From Nitrosopumilales archaeon CG15_BIG_FIL_POST_REV_8_21_14_020_37_12 (GTDB taxonomy: Archaea; Thermoproteota; Nitrososphaeria; Nitrososphaerales; Nitrosopumilaceae): a DNA stretch of 6,264 nt. Below, piece by piece: positions 1 through 5,255 of this stretch. The notes below the pieces were generated by a model that saw only the letters and a list, made by a program, of their open reading frames with translations, was not told where the DNA came from and ran no database searches. The stretch lies in contig PFFZ01000055.1 of NCBI GenBank assembly GCA_002781805.1, positions 1 to 6,264 on the forward strand, read 5' to 3'. The first letter of the stretch is position 1. Every line of letters starts with the position of its first letter. The position numbers and the translations under genes are program-made.

Positions 1-658
1 AGCAGGTGTTAAAATGAACATAATGGATGTAGAAGAAGGCAAGATTGCAGAGCTTGAGTTATGGCAAGACAAACCAACAATCGAAGCGGCGTTAATGTAT
101 CCTGGAAGATATGTGGTGGATTCAGTCACAACCAAAGACGGAGAACCAATTCTTGCAGCATCAACTGATAGACTGCACAACATTGCAGGAACTTATGTTG
201 GAAAAGATGATCCAATTTGTTTGGTGAGGACACAAAAAATGTTCCCAGCAACAGAAGAAGCAGGCAGTGTATTTAACAACCCACATTTTGTGGCAGGAAA
301 CACAAGAGGAAGCCATAACATGCCACTAATGCCAGTAAAACTAAACTCAGCAGCAACGATCAATTTCTGCATCCCCATAGTTGAAGCATTGGTGTTTAGT
401 ATGCACAATGGAAAATTTACAGGGCCATTTGACGGGTTTTCAACTCCAGATTGGGATCTAATAAGAGAGATTGCAACAAAGAAGGCAATGTCAATTAGAA
501 GTCAAGGGTTCATCCATCCTGCAACACTAGTTCCATCAGAGCTAGAATATGCTGAAGGGTACAGAGCAAGGATGGAAGTTCTTGAGAGTAAAATGAAGCC
601 AATGGAAGGGAATACATCCAGTGACGGAAAGAAAGAAAACTATGAAGATCCAGACTAG
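1..658 (+). CDS. fbp: Fructose-1,6-bisphosphate aldolase/phosphatase, C-terminal part (5' end outside window)
   Basis: This bifunctional archaeal gluconeogenic enzyme condenses dihydroxyacetone phosphate with glyceraldehyde 3-phosphate and then dephosphorylates the product to fructose 6-phosphate in the cytoplasm. The frame is open from base 2, so the ATG at 14 is internal and about 218 C-terminal residues are present, against a usual full length near 380. Numbered from that ATG, the motif YVGKDD lies at residues 61-66 (bases 194-211). By family knowledge the Tyr and Lys, three apart, correspond to the proton-transfer Tyr and Schiff-base Lys of the aldolase activity, and the two Asp to Mg ligands. 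Further conserved blocks are YPGRYVVDS (29-37), TDRLHNIAG (51-59), NPHFVAGNTRGSHNMP (89-104) and FDGFSTPDWD (139-148). Tyr179 in ELEY probably matches the second conserved catalytic-loop Tyr. The tail is hydrophilic and the stop is TAG. The catalytic N-terminal metal ligands lie outside the window. The family call is firm. Confidence 0.95.
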   Translation, partial: AGVKMNIMDVEEGKIAELELWQDKPTIEAALMYPGRYVVDSVTTKDGEPILAASTDRLHNIAGTYVGKDDPICLVRTQKMFPATEEAGSVFNNPHFVAGNTRGSHNMPLMPVKLNSAATINFCIPIVEALVFSMHNGKFTGPFDGFSTPDWDLIREIATKKAMSIRSQGFIHPATLVPSELEYAEGYRARMEVLESKMKPMEGNTSSDGKKENYEDPD

Positions 659-686
659 ACACACCATCAAAGAGAAGATGAGAAAT

Positions 687-695
687 AGTTAAAAG
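687..695 (+). promoter_or_regulatory. Weak TATA-like box before the membrane-protein gene
   Basis: AGTTAAAAG lies about 34 bases before the ATG at 726, a little farther than the other TATA boxes in this window, so a short leader would result. The match is weak and the gene could instead be co-transcribed with the aldolase/phosphatase gene. Confidence 0.25.
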
Positions 696-725
696 AAAAC
701 ACTCCCCATACAATAGTAGTATCAA

Positions 726-1136
726 ATGCAGTATTTTTCAAGAATTTTTGATTGGAAGACATACATCTTCACAGCGTTAGCAGTAATCTCTTTTTCAAAT
801 TTTATGGCAGTGCTTTTTGGACATACAATTCCAAGCGTAGTTTTAGCATTTTTCAAGGTTGCAAGCGAATATGTCATTTTAGGAGCAGTCTTTTTGTTTG
901 CGCTAGCATGGATTCTAAAGGCAAAACCGCACAATCGACCCAAAAGTTACTACATCATACCATTTGACGTGTTTGGAAAGAAAAGCCAGATTGAAGGAAT
1001 AAGAACAGACTTCAAAACACATGACGTAGCATGGAGTTTTATGAAACAGTACAAAACACAATATCCGCTTTACAACTTTGCATTGGTGTCTGACCTTCCA
1101 AAATCAAACAAGCCAACAATTTTCAGATACATCTAG
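726..1136 (+). CDS. Small two-helix membrane protein of unknown function
   Basis: I do not recognise this 136-residue protein. Two hydrophobic stretches, about residues 13-32 and 47-65, are long enough to span the membrane. The positively charged segment after the second (KAKPHNRPK, 65-73) suggests the C-terminal half faces the cytoplasm. That half (66-136) is polar with many aromatic residues (SYYIIPFDVFGKK, then a Tyr-rich QYKTQYPLYNF) and no metal or nucleotide motif that I can see. No cleavable signal peptide is evident, because the first helix lacks a typical cleavage site. It starts 67 bases after the aldolase/phosphatase stop with no Shine-Dalgarno sequence; a possible TATA-like TTAAAAG sits about 34 bases upstream. 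It could be its own unit or a read-through partner of the upstream gene. The overlapping frames on both strands look like shadows. That it is a real gene is likely; its function is unknown. Confidence 0.72.
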   Translation: MQYFSRIFDWKTYIFTALAVISFSNFMAVLFGHTIPSVVLAFFKVASEYVILGAVFLFALAWILKAKPHNRPKSYYIIPFDVFGKKSQIEGIRTDFKTHDVAWSFMKQYKTQYPLYNFALVSDLPKSNKPTIFRYI

Positions 1137-1165
1137 GACATAAAAGTACAACAGACCGTTTGTCA

Positions 1166-1177
1166 TGGGAATTCCCA
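1166..1177. repeat. Perfect 12-bp palindrome, possible operator
   Basis: TGGGAATTCCCA is a perfect inverted repeat with no spacer. It sits between the stop of the membrane-protein gene (1136) and the TATA box of the zinc-ribbon gene (1201-1206). With no loop it is a poor RNA hairpin, so a dimeric DNA-binding protein site is the more natural reading. The position, about 24 bases upstream of the TATA box, would suit an activator. No second copy was noticed in the window. Function is inferred only from symmetry and position. Confidence 0.4.
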
Positions 1178-1198
1178 GAGTTGAGACATTTGTTCGTA

Positions 1199-1207
1199 CC
1201 TTATATT
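1199..1207 (+). promoter_or_regulatory. TATA box of the zinc-ribbon microprotein
   Basis: CCTTATATT, with core TTATAT at 1201-1206, is centred about 29 bases before the ATG at 1233. This is the spacing expected when transcription begins at or just before the start codon, as in leaderless archaeal messages. No Shine-Dalgarno sequence precedes the ATG, which agrees with this. Confidence 0.55.
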
Positions 1208-1232
1208 GAATGGGCAAAGTAACCTCTTCTAC

Positions 1233-1346
1233 ATGCGAATTTGTGATAAATGTGAAACAATAATCATGAACGATTTCATTCCAAAATGTCCTACGTGCAA
1301 AAACGTTTTACCATCAAAGATGTTTGAAGAGTTGGGAGAGAGCTAG
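1233..1346 (+). CDS. 37-residue zinc-ribbon microprotein
   Basis: This short ORF codes for 37 residues with two Cys pairs: CDKC at 4-7 and CPTC at 19-22, separated by 11 residues. This is the four-Cys layout of a small zinc ribbon or knuckle. The start codon is the first ATG in a frame that is open only from 1185. The second pair is followed by a short, probably helical tail (SKMFEELGES) ending in TAG. A good TATA box centred 29 bases upstream supports expression from a leaderless message. The nearest neighbour downstream is the DNA ligase, 101 bases away, with its own TATA-like box. Proteins of this shape often bind nucleic acid or act as small subunits, but nothing here says which. Its size puts it below many gene-calling cut-offs. 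The Cys spacing makes chance unlikely but not excluded. Confidence 0.65.
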   Translation: MRICDKCETIIMNDFIPKCPTCKNVLPSKMFEELGES

Positions 1347-1361
1347 TCATCCTCAAGATGA
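1347..1361 (+). other. Short hairpin directly after the zinc-ribbon stop
   Basis: TCATC and GATGA can pair around a CTCAA loop, beginning on the base after the TAG stop. There is no following T-run, so it is a doubtful terminator; it could protect the 3' end of the short message. The rest of the gap up to the ligase start shows only a TATA-like box. Confidence 0.25.
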
Positions 1362-1418
1362 TCGAGACAGCGCTGAAAGTACCTCAATCCAAATATAGAG
1401 AACAAGACTAGATTCAAA

Positions 1419-1426
1419 CTTTTATT
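1419..1426 (+). promoter_or_regulatory. TATA-like box of the DNA ligase gene
   Basis: ACTTTTAT is centred about 25 bases before the GTG start of the ligase. An alternative A/T-rich stretch, AAATATAG, lies at 1391-1398, which would give a leader of about 25-30 bases. The nearer box fits the leaderless pattern of the other genes here. Confidence 0.4.
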
Positions 1427-1447
1427 CAGGATCATGAGAGTTACAGG

Positions 1448-3214
1448 GTGGAGTTTTCTATTTTAGCTGATGCATTTAGCAAAATGGAGGCAACAAAAAA
1501 AAGACTAGAATTAACGCAATATCTGGTGGAATTATTTGAAAAGACTCCACAAGATGTGATTTCCAAAATTGTCTATCTGCTTCAAGGAAAGTTACGTCCG
1601 GATTTTGAAGGAGTGGAGCTGGGAGTTGCTGAAAAGCTAGCAATCAAGGCAATATCAAAATCATCAGGAATACCTGTAAAAAAAATAGAATCAGAATACA
1701 GAAAGGGCGGAGATTTGGGATATGCTGCATCTGTCATTCTTGAACAAAAGACACAAACAACTTTTCTTATGGAAGATATCACGGTAGAAAGAGTATACGA
1801 AACACTTTACAAAATTGCAAAGCTAGAAGGCTCTCGCTCACAAGACATGAAGATGAAATACATTTCAAGTCTACTAAATGATGCGACACCGGTAGAGGCA
1901 AGTTTTATTCTGAAAATTCTTCTTGGAACGCTAAGGCTGGGAATTGCAGAAAATACAGTGATGGACGCACTTGCAGTTGCATTTACTGGAAACAAAGAAA
2001 ATCGAAAAGTCTTGGAGCACGCATACAATGTTTCAAGTGATTTGGGTAAGGTTGCAGAGATTGTTGCCAAAAAAGGAATGGATGGAGTAGAAAAATTTGA
2101 AATCAGCCTGTTTAATCCAATAAGACCAATGCTTGCAGACAGAGTGAAAAGTGAAGAAGAAGCTGTAGAAAAAATGGGGGACAGATTTGCGGCAGAATAC
2201 AAACTAGATGGAGAGAGAGTCCAACTGCATGTGGAAGGAGAAAGAGTGGTTTTGTTTTCCAGGAGTTTGGAAAATATTTCAAGTTATTATCCTGACATTA
2301 TAGAAAAAATTCCAAAATCAATCCAAGCAGACAAAGTAATTTTAGAAGCAGAGGCAGTTGCGATAAATGAGAACACTGGAGAGTTTTTGCCATTTCAAGA
2401 GTTGATGCATAGAAGAAGAAAATACAAGATTGAAAAAGCAGTCTCAAAGTATCCAATCACAGTAAACTTTTTTGATGTGCTGTATTACAACGGCAAAAGC
2501 TGTTTGGACTTGGGGTACGAGGAAAGAAGGAATCTATTAGAAAAGATTGTCAAAGAAGACGAATATGCAAAACATGTGCCAATGAGCATAGTGACAAACA
2601 AAAACGAGATTGAGGAGTTTTTGGAAAACAGCATCAATTCAGGATGTGAGGGGTTGATGCTAAAGATGTTAGACAAGCCATACCAAGCAGGCTCGAGAGG
2701 GAATTATTGGTTGAAATTGAAAAGAGAGTACAGAAACGAGCTAGGAGACAGCTTGGATCTCGTAGTCATTGGGGCGTTTTTTGGCAAAGGGAGAAGGACT
2801 GGAAGGTATGGAACATTGCTTCTTGCATCGTATGATGACGATCAAGATATGTTCACAAGCATATGCAAGGTAGGGACCGGGTTTACAGATGAAGATTTGG
2901 ATCAGTTGTATCAAATCCTATCTAACAAAGTGACGATAAAGAAAAACCCAAGAATAGATAGCGAGATGGAAGCTGATGTATGGTTTGAGCCGGAACTTGT
3001 CGTAGAAGTTGTTGCATCAGAAATTACCCTCAGTCCAATTCACAAGGCAGCAAGAGGCGCCATAAGAAAGGACACAGGACTGGCACTACGATTTCCAAAA
3101 TTCACCGGAAAAATCAGAGTGGAAAAAGCAGCTGAGGACGCTTCAACAAACGAGGAGGTGCTGACGCTGTTTAAAGGACAGAAGAAAGTGGCTCATGACA
3201 AAAATTTGATCTAG
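1448..3214 (+). CDS. lig: ATP-dependent DNA ligase (replication and repair)
   Basis: This enzyme seals nicks in duplex DNA through a ligase-AMP intermediate and is the archaeal replicative/repair ligase. It has 588 residues, within the usual 550-620 range. The order is an N-terminal helical DNA-binding domain (about 1-210), an adenylation domain (about 225-430) and a C-terminal OB fold (about 435-560). Motif I is YKLDGER at 251-257, with AMP-accepting Lys252 (bases 2201-2203). Motif Ia is SRSLE at 271-275, motif III is around LEAEAVAI (299-306), IIIa is FFDVLYYNG (341-349), IV is EGLMLK (401-406) and V is WLKLKRE (421-427). GLALRFPKF (544-552) closes the OB fold. QTTFL at 103-107 matches the place of the PCNA-binding motif known in Pyrococcus ligase. 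The start is GTG, because the ATG at 1434 is out of frame and the family N-terminus resembles MEFSILAD. All catalytic motifs look intact. Confidence 0.97.
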   Translation: MEFSILADAFSKMEATKKRLELTQYLVELFEKTPQDVISKIVYLLQGKLRPDFEGVELGVAEKLAIKAISKSSGIPVKKIESEYRKGGDLGYAASVILEQKTQTTFLMEDITVERVYETLYKIAKLEGSRSQDMKMKYISSLLNDATPVEASFILKILLGTLRLGIAENTVMDALAVAFTGNKENRKVLEHAYNVSSDLGKVAEIVAKKGMDGVEKFEISLFNPIRPMLADRVKSEEEAVEKMGDRFAAEYKLDGERVQLHVEGERVVLFSRSLENISSYYPDIIEKIPKSIQADKVILEAEAVAINENTGEFLPFQELMHRRRKYKIEKAVSKYPITVNFFDVLYYNGKSCLDLGYEERRNLLEKIVKEDEYAKHVPMSIVTNKNEIEEFLENSINSGCEGLMLKMLDKPYQAGSRGNYWLKLKREYRNELGDSLDLVVIGAFFGKGRRTGRYGTLLLASYDDDQDMFTSICKVGTGFTDEDLDQLYQILSNKVTIKKNPRIDSEMEADVWFEPELVVEVVASEITLSPIHKAARGAIRKDTGLALRFPKFTGKIRVEKAAEDASTNEEVLTLFKGQKKVAHDKNLI

Positions 3215-3248
3215 TTTGTGCGCAGAAAAACCACAAAATCATAGAGGA

Positions 3249-3256
3249 TTTAAATT
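3249..3256 (+). promoter_or_regulatory. TATA box of the PhoU-like gene
   Basis: TTTAAATT is centred about 30 bases before the ATG at 3283, again giving a nearly leaderless message. It lies in the 68-base gap after the ligase. That gap also holds a weak hairpin (TTTGTG at 3215-3220 with CACAAA at 3232-3237) but no T-run. Confidence 0.5.
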
Positions 3257-3282
3257 ACCTGAGCACATTTTGAAATTCAGAA

Positions 3283-3936
3283 ATGTATAGCGGAGAGCTT
3301 GAAGTTCAAGCAAAAAGAAAGGCTATAGCAGTTTTACAAGACGAAATCAACAGAATCCTAAATGCTGCAAGAGAACTTGCCACACTGCCAGACCTTATGA
3401 TGAAAAAAGACAAAACAGGCATCAAGAACGCACTAGAGCAAATTTCAACTATCGAAGAAGAAGTGGAAAACCTAAGACGAAAGATCACAAGGGAAGTAGC
3501 TGATGTAGGCGGCTTGATCATGAATAGAGAAAACCTCCTCAACACAGCATATACCATGGATGAGATTGCAGGATACATCACAGGAATATCATTCAAACTT
3601 TCCAATGTGAAGCCAGCCACTCTAAAGAGCGCAAAGATTGAAGGAGACATAACAAAATTGATAGAGCTGGTCGTCGATCAAGTTTACAAGCTAAATGAAA
3701 TAATTCGCAGTCTGAACACAAACACTGCAAACGCAATAGAGTTAGCTCAGGAAACACAGACAATCGAACGAGAGATAGATATCAAGTACAGACAGGCAAC
3801 AATGAAACTTCTAAACGAGGTCACAAACACCAAAGAACTACTATTGATGAAAGATGTTGTTGAAGGAATCGAAGAGATGGCAGACAAGTGCCAAAGAGTT
3901 TCAGATTCATTCATCTTATTGGCATTAAGCCTCTAG
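3283..3936 (+). CDS. PhoU-like / DUF47 family helical protein
   Basis: This 217-residue, almost wholly helical protein has the look of the DUF47 (PhoU-like, TIGR00153) family, whose members are about 200-220 residues long and form metal-binding helical bundles. Long amphipathic helices with heptad character run at about 5-35, 45-80, 83-108, 117-145, 147-182 and 184-215. Acidic clusters typical of the PhoU fold appear in EREIDIKY (162-169) and in DVVEGIEEMADKCQRVSD (191-208). The latter resembles the family's C-terminal signature. There is no signal peptide or membrane segment, so it is cytoplasmic. In many genomes DUF47 genes sit beside a Pit phosphate permease and probably regulate it. No permease is visible here, so a phosphate role is only inferred. 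The gene has its own TATA box and is followed by a T-rich stretch, so it is likely monocistronic. A generic coiled-coil protein is the alternative. Confidence 0.75.
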   Translation: MYSGELEVQAKRKAIAVLQDEINRILNAARELATLPDLMMKKDKTGIKNALEQISTIEEEVENLRRKITREVADVGGLIMNRENLLNTAYTMDEIAGYITGISFKLSNVKPATLKSAKIEGDITKLIELVVDQVYKLNEIIRSLNTNTANAIELAQETQTIEREIDIKYRQATMKLLNEVTNTKELLLMKDVVEGIEEMADKCQRVSDSFILLALSL

Positions 3937-3950
3937 ATCTTTACCCCACC

Positions 3951-3969
3951 ACATTTTTACTTTTAATTT
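3951..3969 (+). terminator. T-rich terminator after the PhoU-like gene
   Basis: Fifteen bases after the TAG stop, three T-runs (five, four and three T) occur within 19 bases. Archaeal polymerase terminates on such T-rich tracts without a strict hairpin. It lies upstream of the endA TATA box and would separate the two transcripts. Confidence 0.5.
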
Positions 3970-3981
3970 GCAAGTATAGAA

Positions 3982-3990
3982 TTCATATAC
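3982..3990 (+). promoter_or_regulatory. TATA box of endA
   Basis: TTCATATAC is centred about 25 bases before the ATG at 4011. It supports that ATG as the true start, because the longer in-frame reading from 3888 would begin inside the PhoU-like gene and translate through both the T-rich terminator and this box. Confidence 0.55.
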
Positions 3991-4010
3991 AAAGAAATTG
4001 TGAAGCAATC

Positions 4011-4547
4011 ATGAAAAGTGAGCTAATAGAAAACAGGATAATTGTTTGGAACATTGAAGATTCGCGCAAACTTTTCAGTCAAGGATATTATGGAAAGCCA
4101 ATAGGAATCCCAAAGCCAAAGCCAGATGAAATCAATGTCCCACTTATTTTGGATCTTATAGAAGGACTATACCTGTTGGAAAACAAAAAAATATCAATTT
4201 ACAAACTAAAACAAAAGATTACTGTTGAAGACATGATTGAGATTTGTAAAAAAGAGTACCATGATTTTGATAAAAAATATTTGGTGTACAAAAATTTCAG
4301 AGACAAAGGATACATCATCAATCCAGGGATAAAATTTGGCTGCGACTTTGCAGTGTATGAACAGGGTCCAGGAATTGATCATGCACCATATCTAATTCAG
4401 GTATACAGTAGAAGTGATTTTATCACATCCACAGGAGTTGTACTAGCTGGAAGACTGGCTACAACTGTAAGAAAGCAATTCATCTTGGCAATTCCAAAAG
4501 GAAAAGACAAAGTAGATTTTCTAGCTTTGGACTGGTGGAAGGCCTAG
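4011..4547 (+). CDS. endA: tRNA-splicing (tRNA-intron) endonuclease, catalytic subunit
   Basis: EndA cuts bulge-helix-bulge structures in precursor tRNAs to release introns, leaving 2',3'-cyclic phosphate ends. From the ATG at 4011 it has 178 residues, almost exactly the size of the homotetrameric Methanocaldococcus enzyme (179). The N-terminal domain covers about 1-80. The nuclease domain begins at YLVYKNFRDKGY (90-101). The catalytic triad is visible in order: Tyr116 in CDFAVYEQGP, His124 in DHAPYLIQV and Lys155 in TTVRKQFILAI, with spacing like the Tyr115/His125/Lys156 of the reference enzyme. The frame continues upstream to an ATG at 3888, but that start overlaps the PhoU-like gene and its first 41 residues do not look like the family. 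It faces a minus-strand gene and overlaps it by four bases at the stop. Whether it acts as a homotetramer or pairs with a second subunit cannot be told from this window. Confidence 0.95.
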   Translation: MKSELIENRIIVWNIEDSRKLFSQGYYGKPIGIPKPKPDEINVPLILDLIEGLYLLENKKISIYKLKQKITVEDMIEICKKEYHDFDKKYLVYKNFRDKGYIINPGIKFGCDFAVYEQGPGIDHAPYLIQVYSRSDFITSTGVVLAGRLATTVRKQFILAIPKGKDKVDFLALDWWKA

Positions 4548-4556
4548 GCTTTTTTT
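4542..4556 (+). terminator. Palindrome plus T-run at the end of endA
   Basis: The 8-bp palindrome GCCTAGGC (4542-4549) carries the stop codons of both convergent genes and is followed by seven T (4550-4556). On the plus strand the T-run can end the endA transcript. It lies within the last codons of the opposing gene, where it encodes Lys-Lys. No comparable T-run follows immediately on the minus strand. Confidence 0.5.
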
Positions 4557-4921
4557 ATGTGACCGGCAATGCGGTCATAGATTTCAAAGAGTTCTTTTGT
4601 AATACCAAAGTCAATGTGGTTTTTCCACTTGTTTCTTATTCGGATTGCGCCATCGGTTGGCTCCACGTAAATAGTCGCGTCATGGACGGATTGTTTTGCA
4701 ATCATCTCATTGAGTTCTGCGTCCCGATTGAGCAATGTTGCAAGACTGCCACTGCCATCCCATTCAACTTTGACTACAGTCTTTGATGCAAAATGTCCTT
4801 TTGTTGTAAGTTTTGTTCTTGCCACATAATTTACGACTTGTTGACCTACGTCTTTTTTTACGATGAAATGAGCTTGAAATCGGTCTAATGCGCCCCATGG
4901 AAGTGGATTCGGATCTTGCAT
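4544..4921 (-). CDS. Conserved-looking hypothetical protein, 125 residues
   Basis: I do not recognise this protein. It is soluble, without signal peptide or membrane segment, and appears to be a mixed alpha/beta protein. The N-terminal half (about 14-58) alternates charged and aliphatic residues like beta strands (FQAHFIVKKD, then KTVVKVEW). An acidic helix follows at 66-76 (RDAELNEMIAK), then further strand-like segments (DATIYVEPTD, 81-90; GAIRIRNKW, 91-99) and a C-terminal helix (ITKELFEIYDRIAGHIKKA, 107-125). No Cys is present and no catalytic motif is evident. The start ATG lies two bases after the stop of the minus-strand gene upstream, so the two are almost certainly co-transcribed and perhaps translationally coupled. 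The opposing plus-strand frame (4535-4786) is a shadow. Its existence as a gene is well supported by the operon arrangement and the clean convergent end. Confidence 0.75.
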   Translation of the reverse strand: MQDPNPLPWGALDRFQAHFIVKKDVGQQVVNYVARTKLTTKGHFASKTVVKVEWDGSGSLATLLNRDAELNEMIAKQSVHDATIYVEPTDGAIRIRNKWKNHIDFGITKELFEIYDRIAGHIKKA

Positions 4922-4923
4922 GG

Positions 4924-5160
4924 CTATCCCTTTTGAATTATTTGAATGACGTCAATGTTAGAATTTTTCACATCTAGACACCCTTTATTTGTAATCATTC
5001 TGGCAGTATGAGCAAAATATCTACTGTAATAATCACCTTTTTCAACATCATCTGAGCCAATTTCTTTTGCGTGAGAATCAACACCGATCTCCTTTAGCAT
5101 ATCGCTGTATTTTTCAGGCCAGGATTTTAAGACAAAAGTATCAGACTCTGCATCATGCAT
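4924..5160 (-). CDS. Hypothetical protein, 78 residues, first gene of a minus-strand pair
   Basis: I do not recognise this small acidic, soluble protein. It contains SWPEKYSDMLKEIGVD (13-28), an acidic stretch around GSDDVEKGDYYSRYF (35-49) and a polar C-terminal half with one Cys (61). It has no transmembrane segment, no Cys-pair zinc site and no clear nucleic-acid motif. The start ATG is preceded on its own strand by a TATA-like box about 27 bases upstream. It ends two bases before the next gene's ATG, so the pair forms a tight operon. The stop is TAG, and it is the only visible stop not preceded by C. The two small proteins may act together, but nothing in the sequence shows how. Confidence 0.68.
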   Translation of the reverse strand: MHDAESDTFVLKSWPEKYSDMLKEIGVDSHAKEIGSDDVEKGDYYSRYFAHTARMITNKGCLDVKNSNIDVIQIIQKG

Positions 5161-5183
5161 AAAAAATAGTGAATCTTACCCAC

Positions 5184-5191
5184 AAATAAAG
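5184..5191 (-). promoter_or_regulatory. TATA-like box of the minus-strand gene pair
   Basis: Read on the minus strand, CTTTATTT is centred about 27 bases before the ATG at 5160, the leaderless spacing seen elsewhere here. It lies in the 95-base divergent region shared with the dehydrogenase gene. Confidence 0.45.
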
Positions 5192-5218
5192 ATATCAAGA
5201 AATTGCTTCAAGGATCAA

Positions 5219-5245
5219 TCCAATTAAATATCACAAATGATTGGA
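5219..5245. repeat. Inverted repeat bracketing the SDR TATA box
   Basis: TCCAAT at 5219-5224 and ATTGGA at 5240-5245 are exact inverted arms with a 15-base spacer that holds the TATA box and probable start-site region of the dehydrogenase gene. A repressor binding here would block that promoter. The arms are only six bases long, so chance is possible. Confidence 0.3.
5224..5231 (+). promoter_or_regulatory. TATA box of the SDR gene
   Basis: TTAAATAT is centred about 28 bases before the ATG at 5256. A weak purine-rich GGAAGG (5243-5248) also precedes the ATG and could serve as a poor ribosome-binding site if a leader exists. Confidence 0.5.
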
Positions 5246-5255
5246 AGGTTTGTCC

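Noticed and set aside
1165..1209. 14-codon ATG-started frame after the membrane-protein gene
   Set aside because: It is too short, has no motif, and contains the palindrome and TATA box of the next gene.
1354..1378. Possible C/D box guide RNA (GATGA followed by CTGA 11 bases later)
   Set aside because: The C box lacks the consensus RTGATGA and no second C'/D pair at proper spacing was found; a chance match is likely.
1807..2202. Minus-strand open frame of 131 codons inside the ligase gene
   Set aside because: It is low-complexity (rich in Ser, Leu, Phe) and opposite to a gene with intact motifs; it is the usual antisense shadow of an AT-rich coding region.
3215..3237. Hairpin TTTGTG/CACAAA after the ligase as a terminator
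   Set aside because: The six-base stem is A/T-rich with an 11-base loop and no following T-run, so evidence is too weak to call.
3888..4010. N-terminal extension of the endA frame by 41 residues
   Set aside because: It would begin inside the PhoU-like gene and run through the T-rich terminator and TATA box, and the extra residues do not look like the EndA family; the ATG at 4011 gives the standard length.
4535..4786. Plus-strand open frame of 83 codons
   Set aside because: It overlaps the end of endA and lies wholly antisense to the 125-residue minus-strand gene, which has an operon partner; it looks like a shadow.
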